DNA of 64,000 nucleotides, from NCBI GenBank assembly GCA_036927565.1, contig JAYESD010000008.1, positions 109,724,279 through 109,788,278 on the forward strand, in the 5' to 3' direction. A model generated the notes under the pieces. It ran no database searches, was not told where the DNA came from, and saw only the letters and a list, made by a program, of their open reading frames with translations. The position numbers and the translations under genes are program-made. The DNA is from Tuctoria greenei. Lineage: Eukaryota > Streptophyta > Magnoliopsida > Poales > Poaceae. Of this stretch, positions 1 to 11,338 are shown in pieces; within the stretch, counting starts at the first letter, position 1; each line of letters opens with the position of its first letter.

Positions 1-3000
1 CTGGCAACGTTCACCACCTCGCCATCAAGGACGTTCCGGAAGGCGCACCCGTACTCACGGGTACGTTCTCTCTCAATGGTCATCCCGTAGTCAACCTTTT
101 TGATTTGGGTGCTACCCATAACTTTATTACCAAGTCTTATGTCAATTAATACCAATTGCCTATCATTTCCACAAAAACCCCATATATGATTTGTTCTCTG
201 GGAGGCAAAGTAGTAGCATATAAGATGGTCCATAGGGTACCTCTTAATCTGGGTGGGAACGTATACCCTATCTCTCTCATTATAGTGGAGCATCAGAAAT
301 TAGATGTCATCATAGGAATGGCATGGTTGCAATACAATGGTGCTATTATTGACATCATTCCTCGGAGAATATATCTAAATTCTTTGGACCGCTCTCAAAA
401 ATTCTCACTCTTGAGAGTAATATCCACATGACTCCAACTACTGATAACACCGAAGCCTGTAAACTCGAAGATATTCCAGTAGCATGTGAGTATCCGAACG
501 TTTTTCCCGAAGATCTTCCTGGCATGCCACCAGAAAGAGATGTCGAGTTTAAGATTGAACTTTTACCGGGAACAGTGACAATCTCGAGAAGGCCGTATAA
601 GATGGCACCTAAAGAACTTGTAGAACTCAAAGAGCAGCTAAATGAACTGTTGGACAAGGGTTTCATTCGTCCAAGTTCGTCACCTTGGGGCTATTCTGCA
701 TTGTTCGTGGAGAAGAAGGATAAAACATTGAGACTATGTGTGGACTATCACCCACTCAATGTTGTCACAATCAAGAACAAGTATCCACTACCCCGTATCG
801 ATATTCTGTTCGATCAGTTGGTAGGTGCTCGGGTATTTTTGAAGATGGATCTTCGCTCTGATTATCATTAGATCAGGATTAGACCAGAGGATATACCTAA
901 GATAGCATTCTCGATGATGTATGAATTATATGAGTACCTTGTCATGTCCTTCGAATTAACCAACGCACCGACCCATTTCATGTATCTCATGAATTCGGTA
1001 TTCATGTCGGATTTGGACAAGTCTGTCGTGGTCTTCATCGACGACATCCTTGTATATTCAAAGTCCGAAGAAGAACATGCACAACATTTGCACATCGTGC
1101 TTCAGCGATTGCGGGACCACAAGTTGTATGCTAAGTTCAGCAAATGTGAGTTCGAGATCAACTAAGTGCCATTTTTAGGGCACATCATCTCTGCCGAAGG
1201 GATTGCAGTTGATCCAAGCATGATTAAGCCAATACTCAAATGGGAGTCTCCCAAGTCTATGCATGAAGTTCGAAGTTTCCTGGGTTTAGCTGGATATTAC
1301 TGGAGGTTCATCCCAAGCTTTTCCAAGATAGCTAAACCAATTCTGAAGAAAGAAAAGAGATATACCTGGACAAAGGAATGTGAGGGGGGTTTTCAAGCAT
1401 TGGTAAAACACCTCACAACAGCACCAGTATTAGCCCAACCAGACACAACAAGATCCTTTGATGTTTACTGTGATGCATCTGGAATTGGTCTGGGTTGCGT
1501 ATTAATGCAAGACAGAAGGGTGATCGCTTATGGATCTTGACAGCTTCAAAACCATGAGCAGCATTATCCGACTCATGATCTTGAACTCGCTGCTGTGGTA
1601 CTAGCATTAAAGATGTGGAGACACTATCTATGGGGCAACCTAGTACATCTCTACACCGATCACAAAAGCTTGAAGTACATCTTCACCCAGAAAGAATTGA
1701 ATATGCGGCAACGAAGATGGTTGGAGTTAATCAAAGACTATGAGATTGAGATCCACTACCATCCCGGAAAGGCAAATGTAGTCGCAGATGCACTAAGTCA
1801 CAAGTCTCATATCAATAACCTTTCTATCACCTTGATAGAGGAAGAAGAACCGAATCTCTACTTGGTTCCGTATGGGGCGCTCTACAACCTAGCCCTCATT
1901 CCTACCATAAGGGAGGAAATTATGGAGGCTCAAAAGGAGGACAAAGGCATATCTCATATTCGTCAACGAATGAAGAAGGGAGAGATGAAGTGTTTCTGAG
2001 GTGACGATAACGGTACCATCTGGTTAAAAGACTGCATCGTGGTACCGCGCAATGTGGCACTTCAGAAGAAAATTTTGGACGAGGCTCATTTGTCCAAATA
2101 TTCTATTCATCCAGGGAGTAACAAATTGTACCAAGACTTGAAGAAGAAATTTTGGTGGACTCAGATGAAGATGGAAATAGCGAAGTATGTATCCGAATAT
2201 GATACATGTCGATGAGTGAAAGCCGACCATCTGAAAGCAGCCGGACAATTACAACCGTTAAGCATACCTGCCTTGAAATGGGAGGACATCAGCTTGGATT
2301 TCACTGTTGGATTACCTCTCACTTTTCGCAAACATGACTCGATTTGGGTGATAGTCGACCGACTCATCAAGTCGGCTCACTTTATTCCAGTCAATGGCAA
2401 GTATGTGGCACGGCAATATGCAGAGCTGTATATTGCTAGAATCTTATGCTTACACGGAGTACCCCGCACTATCATATCAGATCGTGGAACCTTGTTTGTT
2501 GCTCGATTTTGGGAGCAGTTCCACGCATCCTTGGGTACCAAGTTGATTCGAAGCTCAGCTTACCACCCACAAACTGATGGTCAAATGGAACGAGTAAACC
2601 AAGTGCTAGAGGATATGCTCTGCGCTTGTGCCATCCACCATGGTACGAACTGGGATGATCATCTACCATTGGCGGAGTTTTCATACAACGATGGTTATCA
2701 GACTAGCATTCAAATGGCACTATATGAATCTCTTTAAGGCCGGAAGTGCCGCACACTGTTGAACTGGTGTGAATCCGATGAACGAGTAACATATGGTATA
2801 GACTTGGTAAAGGAAGCCGAAGATCGAGTATGAGTTATTCAAGCCAATCTCAAGGCTGCTCAGTCTCGCTAGAAAAGCTATACAGACAAATGACGTCGAC
2901 CACTTCATTTTGATATCGGGGATCACGTTTATCTTCGTGTATCTCCAATGAAAGGGATTCATCACTTCGGAGTAAAAGGGAAGCTAGCTCCATGTTTCAT

Positions 3001-3346
3001 CGGACCATTCGCAATAAGTGAGCAATGCGGACCTATAGCCTATCGGCTAGAGATGCCAGCATCGCTGTCAGGGGTCCACAATGTGTTCCACATTTCACAA
3101 TTTGGAAAATGTCTCAAGGCCCCAGCGGAAGTCCGTATGGAGGATTTGGAAGCTCTCCATCCAGATCTTACTTACTCCGAACATCCAACCCAGATAATTG
3201 ATGAGACGACTCGTACCACAAGAAATCGCACCTTGAATTTCTACAAGCTCTTGTGGGGAAACCACAACGCTGATGAAGCAACGTGGGAAAGCGAGGAATA
3301 TCTTAAAGCCAATTATCCCGACTTGTTAACATCATATGTTCATTAG
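1..3346 (+). pseudogene. Chromovirus A (Ty3/gypsy) pol, degenerate
   Basis: Remnant of a Ty3/gypsy polyprotein, entering the window in the protease. In order I see: a protease active site changed to DLGATHNF (near 101-121); RT from about 430, with the catalytic FIDDILVYS near 1033-1060; RNase H with YCDASG and DHKSLKY (about 1465-1700); integrase zinc-binding and core regions (about 2040-2740); a GPF motif near 3004; and a C-terminal chromodomain-like block (about 3160-3340, ending near TWESEEYL). This domain order and the tail point to a Tekay/Del-type chromovirus. The frame is broken by stops at 869, 1163, 1538, 1997, 2214 and 2871 and by frame changes. Several stops fit C-to-T or G-to-A decay of CAG, CGA or TGG codons. 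The usual role would be polyprotein processing, reverse transcription and integration, but this copy cannot do these. The family is clear; the lineage name is inferred. Confidence 0.93.
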
Positions 3347-3395
3347 GTCTTTTCCTTTTATCCTTCCTTTTGTAATCTCGGGATGAGATTATTTT

Positions 3396-3409
3396 AAGGG
3401 GGGGAGGAA
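3396..3409 (+). other. Polypurine tract of chromovirus A
   Basis: A purine run (AAGGGGGGGAGGA) lies 50 bp after the pol stop and directly before a TGTAAAATCC sequence that looks like an LTR start. It would prime plus-strand DNA synthesis. Its position between pol and the LTR is the main evidence. Confidence 0.8.
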
Positions 3410-6400
3410 TGTAAAATCCCACATTTTCCTTCATATGAGGTTCAGTTGTAAATTGGTTGTTAACCCTAATGGAGACCAAATATAGCCATGTTTATAAACT
3501 TGATCTCATCAAATCTTTTCTTCTACTCATGCTTAAATTTATTAACATGAGGAATGAACTTCACCAATAAACTTAGATTAATTCTTTTGACCTCTCTTCA
3601 AAGTTTGGAATTATTGGAAGAAAGATTGCTAGGCCAATTTAATATGCAGTACCAAATAGATATTTAAATTAATATAAATTGAATATATACTACTGTATAT
3701 TTGGTCCTGTCAAAATTATTCAATTCAGAGGCCATAAATTTTTTTATGGTTTTCTAATATTCCAAATGGACTTCCTGCAAAGTTTCATAAATTTTGAACT
3801 CCATTTGCTATTTTAATTGAGACGCTTAGAAAATTCAAACCATGTTTTGAATTCAAATTTTAAATTCTGTTCAACTAGCTTGAACATCAAGGTTTGAACA
3901 CACACTCATGGTCAGCATAACTTGCTTGAATTATTCCCATAGTTTCACAATTTTTGGAACTCAATTGCTATTTAAAACAGTGGCACCATTGAATTTCATT
4001 CAAATTCAAATTTGAATTTGAAATTAAATTGAAAATTGCTCCAAATCAAAATCCAATTGCAGAATCAAATTCTAGATATTTATTTGAGCCACCCCACAAA
4101 AATCTAGAATTTTTAGACCACGTTTGGTAGGAGAATTGAAGTTACAGAGAAGGGGAGTAGATAAAAGGAGGTGGGGCCCACTATCAGCCAAAGCACTCAA
4201 GTGAAACCCAGGGGGGGGGGGGGAGGGGGGTGCCCTCTCTCCAGCTTGCCCTGCCGTTCAACGCCAGCAGCGCAACACACCGCGACGCGCATGCATCCAC
4301 CGAGCTGCTTGCCTCCTTGACGTCGTGGCGCGCTCCCCTCTCCCCTCAATCCCTATAAATACCCCTTGGTCGTCGCCGTTGGACACCATCCCGGTTCACG
4401 CCATTTTCACCGCCCCTGTTCGACCGAGCTCTTGCCAACGATTGCAGCCGTGTCTTCCTGAGCTGTAAGTAGATCAAAGGCGTGTCGCATACTCCTTTAC
4501 GTATTCCATTTGGTCATTGATCGTGACATAGCTTCTGCTTGGCATATTTTGAAGTTTCTCAGTCGCCGTCGAGGAAGCCGTCGAGAAACCTTAACTGTCT
4601 CACCGTCGAACACCAGTTCCAGACCATCTCCAGCCTCAATCCTTTAAGCAAAAAGGTTCGCAATCCTCTCTAATTCATGCTCACAGAATCTAAGCTTATG
4701 ACATAAAGTATAACTTTAGTTCTTGTTCGAGAACCGATCGATTTCTCAATAGAACAGCAAAGCTTCGCGGTTAAATTCATTTCATTCTTGCAATCATCCT
4801 TAAATATAGTTAGCAGATAGTTTCTATGTGTCCTAAGGAAGCTCCATGCCCAAACACCCTGAAAGTTATCAACCGAGTATCTTAGATTTCAAGTTTTCGA
4901 GGCCGCCGATTGAAAAACCGCACGTCGCCGTCAAACTCAGCCTTGCTGACGATTTCACCCCAATCTGACCCCCAAATCATACTCCTGGTGCTTCCAGGAA
5001 CCTTCCTGAGCTTTTCCCGAGGCTATTGAGCCATTCCCGAGCATTTCCGACGAAGGCCGAAACCCTAGCTCCATCGTCACCGTCGCGCCGCCGTCTCCGG
5101 CCATTGCTGGCGTGATTGGACACCACCATCGGCTTGCACGGTCGATTTTAGGGTTGAACGGTCACGGCGAGGCCAAACAGGGGTCGACGCACCTAAGTCT
5201 GGCGAAGCACCGTCGCGGTTCCGGCGAGGAGCGCCATCGCGTCGCGAAGTAGACGAAGGCCTCTGGGCCCCACTTGCCAGCGCCTATTCGAACGCCTGGG
5301 ATCAGCTGCAGCACTGGATCCGGTGCAGCTGCAAGGTTGAACTCCATGGCCCCCGGTGTGGCCCAGATGCGATTGGCCCATTCAAATGAAGTGGGACCAA
5401 CCCCTTTTATTTGAAATTTCCAATAGGAAAATAAATCCAGATTCAATCCCAACTTAGAAAATCCATAACTTCCAGTAGAAGTATCCAAAAATTCCTGAAT
5501 AAATTTTATTTGAACCAGCATGAATAATACTGTCCAGTGGTGCACTTGGATTTGTATGAAAAGCCATAGGAATTTCTCCATAATTCACATAAACAAAATG
5601 CTTAGAGAATTCATTCCTACAGTTCTGTTAATTGGAAAATTCCCAATTTTGGTCAGAACCCTAAGTTCATACATTTGATCTCCAGTAAAAGTTTCAAGCT
5701 CTTTGGACTTAAAATACTGGGTTGATCAATGTTTCAAACCTCAATGTAGTTATAAATTGAGAAAAATGGAAAATCAATTTCCAGAAATTTACCCAAACTT
5801 GAAAAATCAATTTCTCCCCGTAGGAAGCCCAGAAAATTGTGAAACAAATTTTCCTAGAACCAGTGAGACCCCCTCTAAATGTTACAACTCTTGGTAGCCA
5901 TAATACATCTCCAAAAATTTCAACCTAAATTTAGATAAGATTATTGCTTACCATAATTGTTAAGAATAACAAACATCCTTTATCATCTCCTGTTCTTTGC
6001 AAGAGTCTTCTCTATAATCTCTAGTATCCACCATAAAAATCCGAAAGTCAATTAATATAATTATCTTATTTTATCTTAATGTACTCACCCCACCTTAAGC
6101 ATATTAATTATTCACAAAATCATATATACCTAGTATATGCATATCGTATAGTAGCTGAAGTCGAGGAGTAGCCGGAAGCCTTGGAGGTCCAGCTACCAGA
6201 AACTAACATAGACTCAGACTCGCATTCAGGCAAGCCCCGATTTGCATTTAAGTTCCTTACAGTGTTTTGCAGTTTTATTTCACCTTACGTCTTCAGATGA
6301 TTGTGCATTACGTTTAAGGTGTTTGATATCCACTTGCATGGCCCACAAATCCTATGGAGTCTTGGGTAGGTCCACGGCCTGTCGAGTAGACACTGCTATG

Positions 6401-7690
6401 CTTATGCTCATAGGAATTTGGTAGAAGTCGAGTAGTTGGAATCTACTCGCGAGATAGGAATTTTATCACACGGGAGATTCTGGAATAAGAAAATGGTTTT
6501 GAATGTGAAATTGAAACCGAGCAGTGGATAGGATGCAGTGAGACGTGGTCTCACGTGCGTAGCCCTGCTTGTGTCGATTGAGGACTGTTTTGTGTGCGGT
6601 CCTGCTGGACAAGCTTGAATTGTACCGGCGACATACTGGAGGAATGGGCTCTAGTAAACTGGCGTAGCTTGATAACTGTTTGTCAAGGCATTTCATTACG
6701 TTTTATAGCCGTGGGTTTAGGGTACCAAGGTGTAAATCAGCTGGTGGGCACGTCAGAGTACACCCCCACGCAGTGACCTCCTGCTCGTGATGGATCGAGC
6801 GGTTCAACATTCGAGTGTTTAGTGAAAGGTGGCCATATACGACTAGTACTGAATTGTTATGTAGGTACTGCTGAAAGTACTCCCTGGCATTTCCGAAAGT
6901 GCGTATGTGTCGTGTTGTTCCGGATATGTCCTGATTGCAATCACCGTCCCTCACGGTAATAGAGTACCACTTGTTCATTGCGCCGTGATGTAGTAAATAC
7001 TAAAGAAGTCAGGAGAATATGATATATTGGTTTATAAATTGCTTGGACAACCTTGTTTGGCTTAGAGATAGTACAATTAAAAGTTTACAGTTTCCTCATA
7101 CTTTACCTGTAATAGCATTATGTGCTTTGTGCACGTCATATCATCGGCAAAGTGTTTCTTGTTTGATTATAGAGTCTATGATGTGTCGTGCCTAAGGAAT
7201 GTCATGTGCTAAATAACACATGACTATAAGGATCCACTTGTAGGCGAGTCCTTATGCTTTACTTACCTATGTTTAGTACTCATCCTTGCATATGTCTAGT
7301 GAGATGGGTTAGTCTTGTTCAGCCTTATGCTCACGTTTGCAATTAACGAGTTTTTGCAGATTATACGACTGATGACGGGTTTAATGACGAGGCTGCACCC
7401 CCTCCAGGGTTTACAGCTGAGTGGGAACCCTACACACCGCCGTGAATTGTGTGTTGCTAGTGCAAAGTATCCAGAGCATGGATGACTTTGCTTTTGCATA
7501 GCTAGTGCTGAGAGTGTAGCTATGATGTATAGTTCTCTTTCCTTCCATTAGTACTTTTAAACTTCCGCTGTGCTTGTCAATAAAGACTAGGTATTGTAAA
7601 TTTGTTCTCGTTCTATTCTTGTATACTATTGGGTGTCGCATCGCACGACGCCACCCAATGAGATCCTTGGAGGTCGGGATTCCGGTCCCC
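3410..7690 (+). repeat. 3' LTR of chromovirus A, right end truncated
   Basis: The LTR starts with TGTAAAATCC right after the polypurine tract. It has no coding capacity. It contains an AT-rich U3, a G-rich run at 4211-4230 (13 G, A, 6 G), a TATA box at 4354, a GC-rich leader with a possible splice donor (CTGTAAGTAG near 4463), and an AATAAA-like signal near 7580. At about 4.28 kb it is long but not unheard of for chromoviruses. No terminal CA matching the start is visible at 7690, where homology to a minus-strand copia gag begins, so the right end is probably lost. I see no host gene in this stretch; the many short ORFs have no recognisable domain. Confidence 0.72.
4354..4360 (+). promoter_or_regulatory. 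TATA box in LTR of chromovirus A
   Basis: TATAAAT sits about 945 bp into the LTR, after a GC-rich stretch and before a GC-rich leader, as expected for an LTR core promoter. No transcript evidence is available here. Confidence 0.55.
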
Positions 7691-8378
7691 ATATTGTCTT
7701 TTTTATCAACTATAATAGTGGCACGAGAAATAACATCACACATTTCTTTGCAAGGAGGACATACCTCTTCATTGTCGCTATTGCGTTCTGCATCCTCCTT
7801 ACATGATCCTGATTTGCCCGCCATGAAGAACAAGTTTGCCAAATCATCTTCATTTTTGTCACTTCCAATGTCCACGTCGCTTTAGCCAAGTTCTTGAAGT
7901 GCGGAGACAAAACTGCTCACCAATTGACGTCCTGTAAAACCGTTCTTTTTCTTCATATCTTTTGTAGAGGAGTGCTTTGTCCTTGTTTGCTATTCATCCC
8001 GGGAAGTAGGACAGTGCTGCATCTCGAAGCGCATGTATTCTTTCTTGAACATGTCTTTCCTTACCTCCTTGATACTGTTGGATCCTTCGTGGTAGTCACA
8101 AAGTGCTTTCCACACATCATATGCAGATCGGAGGTGTGCAACACGGTCAAAGTGGCTTTGAGTTAATCCTTGTATGATCAAGTTCCGAGCTTTGTTGTTT
8201 TTGTCGACATCTCTCAGATTTGTAGCTGTAACATGATCATTTGACAACACTTCGTAAGGCTTGTATACCTTCTCCCATATTGCGAAGCCTGAGCCTGGAT
8301 GAAAGCTTCCATACGTGCCTTCCAAACCTGAAAATCAATACACCTAAAGACACAAGGTTTTGCGGAATATTTCTCCAT
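7691..8378 (-). pseudogene. gag of copia3, internally deleted
   Basis: Starts at the ATG complementary to 8376-8378, in the same context as the intact gag start of copia2. The first 100 or so residues match the copia2 gag N-terminus (UBN2-type gag). Around 8020 the reading jumps from the RFEMQ segment straight to the segment after the first zinc knuckle in copia2 (near 28706), so about 500 bp, most of the gag core and the CCHC knuckle, are missing. The acidic, Asp/Glu-rich part then follows until the copia homology ends at 7691. It would be the capsid/nucleocapsid precursor; this copy is non-functional. Confidence 0.85.
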
Positions 8379-8439
8379 AATGATTAGTCAAAACACGTGC
8401 AAATCACAAACAATAGAGCACCGTGGATATTATACCAAT

Positions 8440-9890
8440 TGTAGGATCAAAGAGCACGTGAAAATCTACTAGAGGGGGGGGGGATGAATGGTAGATTTAA
8501 AAAAATCTTATGCAGCGGAAACAATTAAATCCCAGCCCCTTCGACAGAAAATGAGCTGTTAAAGAAATCGTGTGTGAGACTAACATAAACGTGTTTCACA
8601 ATGACAAAAGTGATAGATATCAGAGATAATCAAGTCAAGAAGACTACATAACAAGAATCACTCAAATTCGTCGAGAGAAACTCAAGTTATGATTGAAAGA
8701 TCGAACAAAGGTCAATCTGTCCTATCCGAGAAAAAAACAGTTCTGGAACGCTGCAAAGAAACTCGTTTAGATCAGAAACCACAAATCCAATGATAGTAAA
8801 ATTTTTACAGATGATAGATAATCAAATTGTGAAGAAAACCTAAAAAGAATCACGTCAATTGGATCTGTAAAACTCGAGTTATGATAAAACCACCAAAGAA
8901 AGGTAGTGCTGTGCAGAAAACTCGACGAGAAAAACTTGTCTGGAACAAGTCGGACGAACAAGGCAGAAAAGTTCCTTTAAACTACGATCTTTATTCAATA
9001 GAACACAAGAGCAACAACCTCAAATTTGTCTCCCACGAGTTGTGGCCTCTCTTGCTTATATAACCAGCCCGAAGGCCAACTGAACTCAAATCAGGACTCT
9101 AATCCTACTCAAATCACGAATCGAAACTTTCCATAACTACTTAGGACTCTTCTATACGCAGATAGAAGCAATCTTAAGACTTTCAAACACCTTAGGAACG
9201 TATACCACATCCCTAAAACAACTCAAATTCGTGACCCACACAATATCCTATCATAACCAACTCAAATCTTTCAATATTTGAGTCAAACACCACTCAGCCG
9301 CAGCTTGAGTCCATAACCTAGTCAGTTGGACCTTTTCGACCAATTCTTTACGTCCACATCTCTTCATCACGTCTCAGAACCATGTATCCACGTCCATGCA
9401 CTCCTTGCACATGTGCAAACATCTTCCAACTACGTCCACGATACCTTCATATGCATTGTTCTTGATTCATACATGTTGCGCGACCTCCCAATCAACTCAA
9501 CCACAATTCCTCCCGAACTTGATTGTTGAACCTCAAGTTTTTCCCTAAGACTAGTACAATGGATCCCGTCACCAGCCATGTCTTGAACTCAAGCAACACC
9601 TGCACATGAATAAACAACCAATACTTTCGAGCACAAGTCCTCGACTTGACTCACGTTAGTTCTGAAACTACAACATCTTACGTGAGCACCTCACATAAGC
9701 ATGTTGCAAAACATAGCAAAATGATATCAACCATAACCACCAAAACACACCAAAAACTTAGCAAATGAATACTAAGCAATCTTTCCATCAATGTAAAGCA
9801 TGTATGTATCATTGCATGATAAAGGTGTTTTGGTAGTATTCAAAACTTTCATCGCCATAGCCAATGTTTTCAGCACACATAGGTCTCACA
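8440..9890 (-). repeat. 5' LTR of copia3
   Basis: On the minus strand it begins TGTGAGACCTATGTGTGCTG at 9890 and ends with GATCCTACA at 8440, matching the LTR ends of copia2. At 1451 bp it lacks the GGACCTAG repeat array found in copia1 LTRs. A TATATAA-type box lies near 9056-9062 (minus). Many C/T and G/A differences separate it from the copia2 LTR, indicating an older copy. Confidence 0.85.
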
Positions 9891-10044
9891 ATTACACGTG
9901 GCAGTTCTAGAGCTACCCATATGAGGGAGGCAGGTCCAGTGCCATGTGACATGTGGGGCATAAGGGAACCTTCAACTCTGGCAAGTGGAACTCTCTTGCA
10001 CTTCTTGCAGTATCATGGGGTACCCGGTACGCAGGGTATCGACA
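9891..10044 (-). repeat. Family G gypsy LTR, first 154 bp
   Basis: Reversed, this piece begins TGTCGATACCCTGCG and aligns along its whole length with the first roughly 156 bp of the solo LTR at 25869 (shared ACCGGGTACCCCATGA core). It therefore marks the family G LTR start and supports the boundary chosen at 25869. It is inserted in the Sirevirus1 accessory ORF and was itself hit by copia3 at LTR position 154; the rest of the LTR is lost. Confidence 0.78.
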
Positions 10045-10937
10045 ATCACCTATGAAGAGTTTGCAAGGACACTCCATCTTGAGAATTCCTTGGACAATGA
10101 TCTCACAATTCAAAACCTAAAGCCTTTGGAGAAGGATGAGTTGGAAGTCCTATATGACACAAGAATACCTTACAAGTCTCCAACTACCAAATATTTGAAG
10201 CCAGTCTATGCATTCCTGAATAGAATTTGAGGAAGACCATAGCTTCCAAGGAAGGAGATGCAGGATCCATCCAAGGGACTCTAAGGACCTTTGATGAAAG
10301 TGATAAGCAATAGAAGGACCTTCAATGTCTTTGAATACATCTACAATTGCATTGTGAACATCTCCATCACTTCAGACGGGTCCTGTGGCTATGCACCTTA
10401 TATGTACATGATTGAGAAGGTGACAGGACTTGAGTTTGTCAAATATGTTCCTCACACAAGCCTCAAGCCCCAGAAGCCTACAGTCAACATTGTTCCCTCT
10501 GCTCCTACCTCTCTTGAAGTGGAACAGAGATCAAAGCGGGCTCATGAAGGCTCAAGGACCCCAGCTACTACTCCTGCTCCTCCACCCTGTAGAGAGTCCT
10601 TCAGTCGTGTGCTAAAAATGCTTTCCTCCATCTTTGCATCCTGCCGTAAAGTGGAAATTAAGCAGCACAAGGAGAGTTTGGCCAGGAAGAGACATCAAAG
10701 GTACATGAAGGCCAACATCAAATCTATTTGTGAGAAGCTGGAGATTGAGCCAGTGGGATCACTTCAGATTCAGAGGATTCTGAACAAGATATCACTGAGA
10801 TGGCACCCCTCTCGGAGCAAGAACTGGCATCATTTGGACTAGCACGTGTCTCTGCTCCTCCTCCTCAGCTAGCACATGGAAATGAAGATGAAGATGAAGA
10901 GAGGACCGAGAGTGAGGAAGGCAGTGGTGAAGAGTGA
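10045..10937 (+). pseudogene. Sirevirus1 accessory ORF (env position), broken
   Basis: Coding remnant between the lost pol and the 3' LTR. One frame runs from 10045, interrupted by stops at 10228, 10240 and 10279, and includes a segment CGYAPYMYMIEKVTG (near 10381-10425), a Pro-rich linker and a Lys/Arg-rich stretch (about 10650-10730). Near 10770 the reading shifts into another frame containing DITEMAPLSEQELASFG, a Pro patch and an acidic tail ending GSGEE at the stop 10935-10937. That last block clearly matches the C-terminus of the short ORF at 55008-55184 in Sirevirus2. No transmembrane segment or signal peptide is visible, so an envelope role is not supported. Its function is unknown. 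I recall similar unclassified ORFs in other grass retroelements, but this is memory, not a search. Confidence 0.72.
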
Positions 10938-11338
10938 TTCCACTCAATGTTTTCCTTTTTGGTGCCTTGATACCAAAGGGGGAGAGATTGAGACTAGTAG
11001 CTTATTTTGTAGCCTTAAGGACTCGTGATCGAGGACATGTAACTTAATTTTAAATTATTGTAATCTCTTTTGGATGTGCCTACTTTACTTCATGTGTGAT
11101 GCTTAGTTTAATATTAATTTGATGATTGCTTCTATAATTGTTATGTTCTTATCTTTTGCTCATCACAAAAATTGATCACACTCATGTTATAGGCACCCCA
11201 CAATAAAGAGTGCATACATGTGAGAAGTTTTTATTACTCATTTGTGATTCTCATATATGCACACTTTATTAAAATCAATTTTTACTCTTAATTGTGAAAT
11301 CTCAATTGGTTGTCATCAATCACCAAAAAGGGAGAGAT
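10938..11338 (+). other. Sirevirus1 3' noncoding region with two purine tracts
   Basis: AT-rich and noncoding. A first purine tract (AAAGGGGGAGAGATTGAG) lies about 35 bp after the accessory ORF stop, and a second (AAAAAGGGAGAGATT) lies immediately before the LTR at 11339. Multiple PPT copies before the 3' LTR are a described Sirevirus trait. The segment CTCAATTGGTTGTCATCAAT just upstream of the final PPT is shared with Sirevirus2. Confidence 0.75.

Larger units (their letters stand above)
7691..9890 (-). mobile_element. copia3: 5' LTR plus truncated gag of a Ty1/copia element
   Basis: Minus-strand fragment of the same Ty1/copia family as copia1 and copia2. It holds the 5' LTR (8440-9890), a decayed primer site (8428-8439) and the start of gag (from 8378 downward). 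The element stops at 7691, where it abuts the chromovirus A LTR; pol and the 3' LTR are missing. On the right it sits inside a family G LTR fragment, with attac (9891-9895) as the candidate target-site copy. The missing left half and the abrupt fusion suggest a deletion that removed everything between copia3 gag and the chromovirus A LTR. Confidence 0.85.

Noticed and set aside
5162..5581. 139-codon minus-strand ORF in the chromovirus A LTR
   Set aside because: Lies in a GC-rich LTR leader with low stop density; no domain, and codon pattern unlike a gene.
3410..7690. Host gene within the long chromovirus A LTR region
   Set aside because: No ORF above background, no domain; the TATA box and leader fit the LTR itself.
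7574..7885. 103-codon plus-strand ORF over the 7690 junction
   Set aside because: Fuses noncoding LTR with antisense gag; a chance product of the junction.
10291..10842. Accessory ORF as an envelope protein
   Set aside because: No signal peptide or transmembrane segment is visible; the position alone is not enough.
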